Source of the DNA: Pomphorhynchus laevis
Taxonomy: Eukaryota; Acanthocephala; Palaeacanthocephala; Echinorhynchida; Pomphorhynchidae
Reading direction: 5' to 3'
DNA length: 64,000 bases
NCBI GenBank assembly: GCA_012934845.2
Contig: WNNJ02002481.1
Span: forward strand, 39,354 to 103,353
Shown here: positions 13,901 to 25,900 of the stretch, piece after piece
Numbering within the stretch: the stretch's first letter is position 1
Layout of the letters: the number at the start of each line of letters is the position of its first letter
Notes under the pieces: generated by a model
Seen by the model: the letters and a program-made list of their open reading frames with translations, nothing else
What the model was told of the DNA's origin: nothing
Database searches by the model: none
Translations under genes and position numbers: made by a program

Positions 13901-16900
13901 ATTTCATGCTCTTATTTCTCTGCTTCACCTATTATCCGTCGACAGTGAAAACGTCTCAATCTTCCTCTTTTTCATTATTTAATAATTGCATCTTATCTCG
14001 TGTACTCGTCTGCCACTCTCCAACTTCTGGACTATCTGTATAATCTCTGATTCTGAAAACTCTTCTATAATCTATAATGTTCTTTAATGTAAATTATTCA
14101 CTTCACTTCTAATGCACTATGCACCATGTTTTGACTGAATGCATGCGTTCAAAGTGTCATCTATGTCGTTCGTCTAGAACCTAGCTTATTTTCCTTAACG
14201 TTCTCCCACGTCTATCCCCATTGATATTCATAGCAACTATTAGCTCTTCGTAGATCTCATCATTCCCTCCTTCGTGGTTAGTCTTTGCTCATTTGGAAGA
14301 ATTAGCTTCTATCTACCTCTAATTCAAGATCTAAATAGAATACTCTCAACACAAAACTGTCACTTTCGACCCCTGTTAGCACTCTTGATCACAATAAATT
14401 TTCTGTATATCTTCACTCAAAACTCGATTCAACTATCCTAGGCATTCATTTTTCTCATATCTCGTCTTCTTTGCTTGATCTTCGTCTGCCTAAACTCTTT
14501 CAGCTTCCTCCTGTATCTGTCGACAATTTTTATCTTGTGATTTTATCTTTACCTTTCAAAGCATCTGCTGATTCTCTTCCTACTTATATAAAAAAAATCT
14601 TTGGTCATTAAACTTGCTCATTTCCTAACCTCAATGTTAAACTCTTAAATTCGTAGTCACATTATTGGTGGTGTTATTGATTTAATCGCTATTCCTAATT
14701 GCTTATCTTCCTTTACCGTTTTCTCTACTTTGTATCCCGGCCTATCCGATCATTTTCTTGCCATCCTTCCTTTCTATTCTTCACTCTTCTTTCTCTGCGT
14801 CACCTATTATCCGTAAACAGTGGAAACGTCTAGATTTTCCTTTTTTCGTTCTCTAATAATTGTCTCTCCTCTAATGTTCTTATCTTTCACTCTACAACGC
14901 CCAGACTATCTGTCAAATCTCTTTGATTCTGAACTTTCTTCTATACTCGACAATATTCTTCTATGTAAACTATTTATTCGATATCGAACGTACTATGCTC
15001 TATGGCTTGAGTATGATTGCATGCGTTCAAAGTATCTTCTACGTTGTTCGTTTAGAACCCACCTTCGTTTCATGAAGCGCTCCCCCACTTCTAACCATTG
15101 ATATTCACAGCAACTATTTATCATTTTGTATGTCTCACTTTCCCTCTTGCGTAGTAAGTCTCGTCTCTTTTAGATAAACAAGCTTCTATCTTCCTCTACC
15201 TCAAGATTTAAATGGAATATTCTCAACACTATACTATTGCTTTCTATCTCTGTTAGCATACTCGATCCACATACGTTTTCTGTTTATCTTCAAGTGAAGC
15301 TCGAATCAACTATCACAAGTATGTATTTTTATTTTTTCTCGTCTTCTTTGCTGGATCTTCGTCTGTCTATACTCCTTCAACTTCTTCCTGTATCTGTCGA
15401 CAATTTTTATCGTGTGCTTTTATCTTTACCTAGAAAAACATCTGCTGATCCTCTTCTTAATTATATACTAAACTATTTGCTGATGATATTTTCTTTACTT
15501 TCATTCTTTTGCTCAATTATATCGATGATCTCTTTACATCTTCTACTAATGGTCTTCCCTCCATCTCCGATCATCTTTCCTCGCGCATTTTGTTTCATAA
15601 CCCTTCCAAGTATAACATATTATGGGTTATGCTTTTTTCCTATCTATATCTCACATGCCTTTGTATTTCTTAATTCAACTGTTATTCCTATTGCTAATCA
15701 GTTCACTTTATTGAGAGTTCACTTCCACAACTGTCTTTCCATTGATCCATTTGTTATCGACGAAACCCAATTTTGTAATCTCCTATTTCGCGACCTCTGT
15801 GTCAAGAGCTCGCTCGATTTTGATTTCTGTCACTCCCTTACCTCCAGTATTTCCTAAGATCGACTATTGCCTCAATCTTTTTCTTTCTCCTAAAAATTCT
15901 CTCTTCTTCAGCGCCTTGTGAATTCCGCCGTGCGTATCCATTTTCGCCTCCGCCGTTTTGATTACATTTCCTCTTGCTTCTCTAAACTCAACTGCCTAAT
16001 TATGAAAAAGCGCATTATATTCCAAATCTTTTGTATCAATTTTTGACTATTTTCCTCAAACTCGCTTTCTTATCTGCATCTTTCTACACTTACTGAATTC
16101 AGCCACTCTCCATAAATCTTCGTTAATGTGACTATTTTCTTCTCAATGTTCCGTTATTTTTCTTAAACTGTGACAGCCGTTCCCTTTTAATTGCCGTTCC
16201 TCTTATGTTGAATAAACTACCACCTGCCATCCGCTCAACTGCCTCATGTTCATCCTTTGAGCACAGTCTCCGCTCTTTTTGTCCCTTAATAATTGATTCC
16301 ATTATTCCACTAGTTTAAACTCTCCCACACATCAACGTTAACTTATTGAAATTGATCACACATTCGTTATTTATTTGTTTTAATTTTTTGTTGTTTTAAG
16401 CTGTAAATTTGTAATTAAGCTGACTCGCAAGTGGATGCATATCCACAACGGCCACTTTAATAAACTGATTAAACAATTTATTATACAAATTCATACTAAT
16501 GATGTATAAATTTGTATTTCAACCTTTCAATTATTTTATATTTATGTACTTTTATACGTAATTATTTAATCTTTATATTTCAATACAATATAAGGCTATA
16601 TTTATAGCCTTATATTGTATTGCGCAAACTATCAATGCTGAACACACTTTAGCTGCAGGACCTGATAGTATTCATCCATTCTTGCTAAAATCTTCAAAGT
16701 GAAACATTATCATTATTATGCCAGATAAATTCAATAAAAATTACCACGTAATTGGAAAACGGGTATTGTTGTTCAAATTTTCAAAACTGGTGATCGACAT
16801 TATCCAATCTATTATAGAAATTTTACGAATGCATTTTGCAAGGTATTTGGAGAATCTTATTTTATCTTATATTAGTAAAAGTAGATTTAATTGTATCCAC

Positions 16901-19900
16901 TTTTGCTAAAATTGCCACTACTTTTACCTAAGATATACCAAACAAAAACATTATATAAATAAGAAATTAATTTAATATCAAAGTGCAAATGCTAAAGTTT
17001 ATACTTTTTATTGCTTAAAAATTAAATTTGCTCGTTATATTTTTTTATCAATTTAGATAAAAATTGATAAATTTTTACAGACCTTTAAAAGTACAATTCA
17101 TTTAATTTTTGAAAAGTTTTTAATTTTTGTTAACTTTGTTAATCATTTTCTCTTTAGGTCGGTCAATGCATTGACCACCTATTTGTGATTTCAAAAGATA
17201 AAGATAACTGTACCTGCTATTTGAAGGATAATGATATTAATAATTCGGTATTCAGCTTATATTCAGTTTATTTTTCATTTTTATTTCATATTAGGCTAAC
17301 GTAAGTCATTCAGAAATACTAGCGAAGTTCACTAAGCTATTTTCCAGTTACATTATTGATGAACCGGTTATCTATGTATGCTTTATACCCATTAGACATC
17401 AATCACTCACATTTTGTTTAGCAAGAACATTACTGGACCTACGAACTCCGTCATGGCTCTGAAATAAAGCAATATCATGTCAATACGCAAGTACGCTTTG
17501 TCAAATTTAATATTTGTTCTTAAACTATAAATAATAAAGAACGTGATATAATAAGATTATTTATAAGCTCTAAATAGGTAATAGATTGAGTGCAATGACT
17601 TGGAATGCGGATCACATTGGTCCGTAGTGTTTGGATATCATTGTATTTACAAAATAAATGTTATTTTGAAAGATTTATGTTAGCCTTTACAAACAACGTA
17701 ATAGATTTTAGTATATGTTATCCACAACAGTATATCCAATAAATGAGTGGACTTAATTGAGTAAGCGGAAATTTATTTTATCTTGCGTGATAAGCACATC
17801 TCTTATGAACATATCATGTTATCCTGTCCAACAGTGGGTTATTGTTTACCCAACACAGCATAGGGCTAAAATACGTATTCAAATTTTTATGTTCAAATGT
17901 GCGTGCATAAGTTTAAACTTTAAGTTTAAAGTGTTAGCGTATATATCACCACATAATATAAAATCGATTTATGCTGCATCCTTAGGTACTTAATTCCCAT
18001 TATATTAGCATTTACAAAACACCTGAACACTCGATGCTGTCACTGCTAAAATATGTATTGCAACAAAAGTAATATTACTCATTAGATACATTAATAGCTG
18101 TCGTTCATTAAACTGACGGAATCTTCTAATTTGACGGAATCTTCTAATCTGCACAGTCAAAATTGCACATCACTAATTTGTGTGCTATACCACAATATAT
18201 CAACGACATAGCCATGATATGGCAATTCAACTATCACTATTGTTGTTTTCAATTTGATATAAATTAAAAATATCATAACTGGTTAGTAAAATAATTTTTT
18301 ATAATTTATTGATATTTAAACGAATGAAACTCTTAATATTACGATCATCGTTTCTTAAAGCCATATATCGAGATAACAATTAAATTGAAGTAATGACATT
18401 TTTATTAACAATTTAATTAAGATAGTGACATTAAGTGATATTATATATAATATAATAATTTGAAACGGAATGTGACATTCTGGGGGGAATAATTATTATT
18501 TTTGTATCTAAATGCCATTCCCGGAATGAGACATCACGGAATGAGACATTAATGCCATAAACGGAATGAGACATTCTGGGGGAATGGCATTTAGATACAA
18601 ATATAATATATTATATATTATATATCAATTGTAGATTCTTCTATTTGACTAAAGCTGTTATCAAACAGCTTTTGTTTGACAAAAGCTGTTTGATAAGATA
18701 AGTAATATCTTATCAATATTACTTATCGAATTAATAAAAAATAATTAATAATTCGGTATTCAGCTCAGATTATTTAATATAATATTTGATATAATATATA
18801 ATATTAATAAATTATATATTATAATAATTTACGGTCATCTGCAGCGTTTTCCATCTTTCTATATCAAAAATTTAATGTAAGTTCCATGATTATATCGACA
18901 TTTACTTTTGTTTTATAAAATTTTATCTGGCAATTTTAGGAAACAAGCAAATCGCAGGCAAAGCAGGAATACTATCTTGGTCACTTTGATGCAAACAACC
19001 TTAATGAATCTGTGAATAAAGGCGATTTTCAGGTATAATTATTTTTTGTCTTTATGCTGTTTAATATTCTCAGGTTGTCAAAACATATTATCTTAATAAA
19101 AGATACACTGGTGTGGCTGTGAAATACGAGGATGGATCGCTTTGTAACTTGATCCCCGATTGCTCAAGGAGTAGCCAAGTTATTTACAGTTAGTCACATT
19201 AGTTTTCTTTTAATTTACTATCTTTTTCCTTTAATATAAGTAATACAATAATATATTTTATAAAAATTTTAAAATTTTATATTTTGTTCATTTAATAAAT
19301 GAATAACATTTTGCCTCATAAATCACGACGAAGAAAACTACTCGTATCCTACAGGTCTCCACCTCAGAAGTATGATAGACCACGAATTTGTTTATAAATT
19401 CGTGTTCTATCACGAATTTAATTTTATTAATAAATTAAATTCATTAACTAAAACAGTTTTCTGTTTTTGTTTATTTAATATTTATAAATAATAAATTATA
19501 TATATCGAATAATATATATAATTATAACTTATAATAAATTATAATTATAATAAATTATAAAATTTTAAAATGCAAAATACAAGCAAATTCACTCTGAAAC
19601 AGTAACCACATAAGGACAATAATATTTTACTTGTGTTATGGAATTTTATAGCAACCAAACATCATACAACAACAAAATAATCATTAACTTAAAGAAATTG
19701 TGTAAAATATGAAATTGATTTAATAAAATTTTTAAATTTTTAAACAATTAGTTTAAATTGGTTTTTAAATTAGTCATCAATTTGATGGGTTTTTTTCCAA
19801 ATAATAGTTTTAATGGTTTTCATTTTTAGTGGTTTTTTATTTGATGCTCCTATCCGTTAATAGAAGGTCCTTATTAATAGAAGGTCCTCATTAATAGAAG

Positions 19901-22900
19901 GTCCTCGTTTTACTTTTAAGTAAGAAGTTTAGTATTTTATTCAAATTTCAAATAAAATTTTAAATTTAGTTTGTGACCCAAGCATGCATGAAAGAATTGT
20001 CAGTGTTGCTGAAGTGGCAACATGTGCCTATGAGATTTTGTTTGTTTCTTATAGGATTTGTGATATTCCAGGACTAGAGTATGTTGTCCCATTTATTATG
20101 TCCCATTTAATTATCTTATTAAGCCGTTTATCCAAAACTCGTACAATATATTGCTCGGCAAGCAATGGAACAGATGTGATTCCACGTGAAATTCAGAGCC
20201 TTCACAAGAAACAACTTCATAGTGGTTCAGGATTAAATCGAAATTTTGTCAAAGTAAGTAACCTACAATATTTGATTTAAGTTTAAAACTTATATCCTAA
20301 CAAAATTCTTTCAGGTAACAAAATATTTTAGTCTCCAATTTGATTTTGAAAAATTTAATAGCAAGAAATTTAAGAATTTCAATTGCTTATTACTGATACC
20401 GTTTGTAAAAACTTTGTTTTTCCGTTTTTACTTATGCAAAAGCGGTTTTATTATATAAAAGACATTTATTACATTTTTTATTACAAGACATTAATATTTT
20501 GCAATCACTCACAACTCAATAAGCACTCATAAACAATAACTATGTAATTAATAAATAAAATATTTTTATTATGTTGCTGTAAATCCCGTATGGAAGCGGG
20601 ATAGGTTCTCAATGTTCGCGTCCTCTATTTCACGCAGTTGTGGGCCTGTCCGGTGTAATCGAGCGGCTTGTAAATCCTCGCCTTTCGGACGTTTGTCATC
20701 TATTTGGATGCTCAGACCTGCTTTCACCATTAAATTTTCAGTTGCACGCAGAGTGTGTCCGAATCATCGAAGACGTGCTTCTCACATTTTTTCTTTGATT
20801 GGTGCAACACCGTACTGCTGTCGGATCTCGTTGTTTCGCACATGCTTTAGGCGAGTGACATCACTCGTTAATCTCAGAATCTTAGTCTCCTTCACAGCGA
20901 TGGGATTTTCAGTTCTTTTCGTAATTGGTCAGCACTCGGCATCATATAAGGCTACATGACGAATCACTTTTCGATATATTAGTTTGTGATTACGTGTTCA
21001 TTAAGTTGAGATATTAACGAAATTTTAAGTATTATTCCTAATCGGCCTGTTGCAAGGTCTGTCAATAGAAGGGTGATCGCGTTTAGCTCACCCTGCAGTT
21101 GGTTTTCCACGGAGAGTTTCATTGGTATCACGAGGAAGAACGGATACATCCCCCAAATAACAAATTTTATTAATAATTTAAATTTATCTTTTTATTTATT
21201 TTATTGATTTAGTTTTATTTCCTAGTGGGGCATGTTAACAAATTCTAAAAAGGAAACCTCTTACCAGTATCAACTAAGACTTGTCTGCATACTGAAATTC
21301 ATTATTAAATGACCTTTGCCAGTGAAAGTCATTCAATTTATGAATTAAATGATTGAGTCATTCAATGAAAATAATCTCAATCGTTTAGAATTATTGGAGC
21401 TGGTTCAAATATAAGAGGAATTACTTTTGATATTTCACTAACTTTTTTTAGTATCTTCAGAAAATTACAATTGATTGTAATTTTCTAAAGATGCTAACAG
21501 AAGTTAGCGAAATATCAAAATAAATTCCTCTTTTCTTTGATCTAGCTCCAATAATTCTTAATCAATATTGGATCATTAACAAATATTTATAATTTCAATA
21601 GTTTACAAATTATTTACAGTTTTAAAAAATAGTCATTTGACAAACCTAGAATAAAAGCCTGTTAACTTAATTTTAGATTACAACTATAGATGGCGAAAAA
21701 GTTGTTGTAAAGTTATTCCTTAAAAATGTTAATAACGAAAATATAAATATGAATAACTTACTAAATACGGAAATTGATGAAAATCAGGATAGTATCGAAT
21801 ATAATGGCGGAGAGAATACAGTTTCCGCAGCGAATTTACTAACTCCTAACGGATCAAATATTGAAGAATATCGCAAAAGTGCAATGCTTAGATCTTTTTT
21901 TGATGGCAATTGTATTCACGGGGTTTGTATTTTTAACAAATTTTGTATTATTAATTACAGATTAATAGCGCCGATTGTAGTCATAAAAATAATGTAGAAT
22001 TTGTTATTTTAATTTTGAATTTTCAACTTTTAAATTTTAGTTTATGATGTATAAATTATGTTTTATCGAGTTTTTAAAGAATCAAATTATAAACCAGGTC
22101 ACTCGGTTTAATGTCTTAATTAAGAATAAATTATCATTCAAATATTTAATAATATCATTGTTGTTTTACAACAATTTAGCTCTGTGATATCAAATGTGTG
22201 TTATCTTTTGGGAATATCGCTATTGAAAACTTGATTTTTTCTACGAGAGTTGTCGATATGTAACGGGTTACAATGTAATTGCTTAGTATTTTAATTTATT
22301 ATTAATTTAAACATTTATTGAAATTTTATATCAAATTTTATATCAGCTAACAAATCCTACGTATTTTAGAAATTACTTAAAACAGTTTATATTTATTTAA
22401 AACAGTTTTTAATCATTTTTTATAAATAAAAAAATATTAAATAAAATTTTAATAATTAAAAATAAATAATTAAAAAATTATAAATAATAAATAATTATTA
22501 AAATTATAAAATAATTATAAAATTTTATATAAAAAATTGAATAAAAAATTTAATTAAATAAAAAATTGAAATTTCAAATCAACGTCAATTGTTATGAATT
22601 GACTAATGAATAATAAACGATGTATCATAATAAGGATAAGAAGTATTCACGGAGAACAGCTATGTAATCAGGTTTCGGCCCTATTCCTCGACCCAACATA
22701 GCAGCGTGGCTAAATGCATGCTAATTACGTATTTTCTTAGATCGAATTTAATTATCTAGTGTATCTTATTCTTATAAAAATACGATACACTTTACTATCC
22801 ATCAATAGGTCATCAGGATAAACTGCTATGTTATCAGGTTTCGGCCCCTATTCCTCGACCCAACATAGCAGCGTGGTTAAATAAATTCTAATGAATTTAG

Positions 22901-25900
22901 CAAGGGGGAACACGTGCTAAGGACGTATTTCCACTTATTTAATTTGATCATATAGTATCTTATTCTAATACAAAGTATATTATTTATTATTCATCCATAA
23001 AAATTTTCCGCTAATGATTTTAAATTTATTTATAATATTATTGTGTTGATTTACTTATTTTACTATTTTCTGTTTGATTGTATTTTTATAGTAACCTAGT
23101 TTAAAATATGCATCAATGAAAATTATTTTAATGATTTTGAAGAAAACCAATATCGTTATAAATTGTTGCAATTCTTAAAATTTCATTATTTAATGTATAA
23201 TATTTTATATTAAATTGTGTGCATGAATGCTTATTCAAAAATATGTTTCTTGTAAATTTAAATATGTCATCTTCACGATATAAATTAATAGTAGTTTTAG
23301 TTAATGTTAATTTAATGTTCATATCTAGATATACACCTTCTTTATCATTAATATTGGTTTTGTTAAGAATAAGGCTTTCTGGATAAATTTGTTCACTAAT
23401 TGAATAAAAATTATTAGAATTAAATACACATATAACTGGTTATTGGATTAATGCAGCACTCCACAGTGCCAGGACCGTATATCTTACTCACTAACGACCC
23501 TCCCTTTACTTTCATTGCTCAACAACAAATTATTTCCTCGACTTACTACTGCTACGTAAAGAATGGCTTTTAAATCCCGTCTGTATTAAGACGTCGCGCC
23601 AACAACTGTCCACCTCGCACAACCTACTCCGCTGGCGGCTTGAGGAAGATACGTTGGTGAGAAGGAGATTCCATTTTGATTCAATCAGAGTGGCCTTATT
23701 CCAGACAGCTATCCGATTTTTCCCTGTTGTAGGTAATGCGAGTCTGAATCCAGTTGAATCCTACCTATATTCGCAAGCTACCGTAATTTCGACTACATAT
23801 AAATTTCGTAAATTCAATTTAACTCAGACTCAACTAAGGTTCTAGCTAAAATGCTACATCTTCCTTATATATCTGAATCTCTCAGACAAAAATTAGAATT
23901 AAATACACATATCTCATCAATATTTCGAATTAAAATTTCACTATTCAATGTATTATATTTTATATTATATGGTATGCATGAATGCCTATATTAAATCAAC
24001 AAAACGTGGAATATATAATAATATATAATAATATTTGAAATATATAATGCTATAAATTATAATAATTATTTGATTATTATAATCAAATATTATTTCAAGT
24101 ATAAATTAGTATTGACACTAAGAAATTGTTAAAGATAATATCTACCATTAAAACGTCAAAAGTTTACGTCAAAGGTTACGCTGAAGCTAACTTCATTAAG
24201 ATGCAGAATTTCCTTTGCACTGCACGATCTTTATTCTTAAGAGAAGCAAAGCCAATAGCATATACTATAAACTCTTTAAATGACGTCGCATTTGAAAATA
24301 TAAAACGGCAAGAAAATAGAACGCAAGAGCATCGAATGCTACGGCTTATTCGAAGATCATTACTTTATATTTACACTTTCAGTCACTTGGCTCCGTTTGT
24401 TCAGTGGAGAGTCTACTTCTCTATCAAGAATTAAGTAAAGTTGCAACGTTTGATCTTCTAATTTTGTGCCAAAATTAGAAGATCAAAATTATATCAAATT
24501 AAGAAATTTGATATTTCTTATAAAGAAAACTTTCAAGGACTAAATTAATTTTTTGTCATTAAATCCAAAACAATGTAATCCAATAACGCTCTTACAAACG
24601 TTCTTAGAAATACCTACAAGTTAAATGTGCTAATTGATGGTCAAGGAGATAATTTAGGGTTTGCAAACGTGAGTCACTGAAGGAGATCGCGTGGATGCCA
24701 GCATTTGCAATCTCGTCGATACCATTGATATACGAAATCCGTGAGTTGATTCTATCAATAAAGCACGTTTAATATGCAGATGATTCAACTTTCGTTCGTG
24801 GGCTTGAAGATTTATCACGTGTGTGGTGTATCCTTTGTTCAATAGGTGATCAGTATGGATATCAAGTCAATCCAAACAAATCGAAGTTGATTATACATCC
24901 ACGAATCATAATCCGCGCTTAATGTCTCTTTGGAAGTGATGGTTTAATTAATAATGATAGATTTAGGGACTGGATCGACACTTCAAAGTTTATCATGTAG
25001 TATTATTGCGAGCGATTTTTATCGATATCAAATCTAGTAAATGATTTTGTTAATGTCGATTATGCCGATGCACATTACGCAGTTGTAGCATATTCTCTTT
25101 AGTTCATTTAAAATGGGATCACTTATTCCGTGCTGTTGTTTGCGGCATTGAATGGTTGAATGATCTAAGGAATGCTTTTGAAACCATGAATTTCATGACA
25201 ATAATTTAATGTTTTGTGAGGATATTTATGTTGATTTAAGGGAAGTATGTTCGTTTCCAACCAATATAAGAGAATATGGAATACGAAATATTAAAAGAAA
25301 ATCAATCATACAGTACATTGCCGCACTGTTGTCATCACCCATACATAAAAAACCTGTTTTAGGAATTGGCTTTTCAGTAATACAATAAAATTATTTATTG
25401 TATAAATTTATTAAAATGATTTAAATTTATTAAATCATTTATTGTCTACAATGATTGTAAGTATAATATTAATATATTATAATATATTATATGCTAGTAT
25501 ATATAGTATTGATATTAACACAACAACCAGACAAAATGATGCTCGTTCTGACATAACGTGTAATGGGCTCTTCTTTAGTGTAGTCGTTTTCAACAATCGT
25601 GCTCAATCTTACTGCGAAAAGTCGAAACACTTCTCTGTTTTACAAAAATAGAAACTGTGTGAAGGAATTATACATACAGTAGAGCAAACCGTATTTTGTT
25701 TCATTGGGCGACTGCTTTCTGAGCTGGCAAGAGTGTTAGATCTTGTTTTAAATCATTAGCTCTTAAAATTGCTGAACATCAAAATAGTGAATATAATATG
25801 ACGATTACATCGATCAGGACATATGTTAGTATGTTTCTTGGATAATTTATTCCGCATCACTTCGATGCTCACTCGCACGATATCAGCGAACTTCGTCTTT

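Noticed and set aside
20093-20123. A micro-intron within ERLEC1 exon 7
   Set aside because: The only GT-AG pairs would be about 28-31 bp and would break the frame; the exon is open without them.
20612-20959. 115-codon + strand ORF as a gene
   Set aside because: It is antisense to the RTE-like C-terminal fragment on the minus strand.
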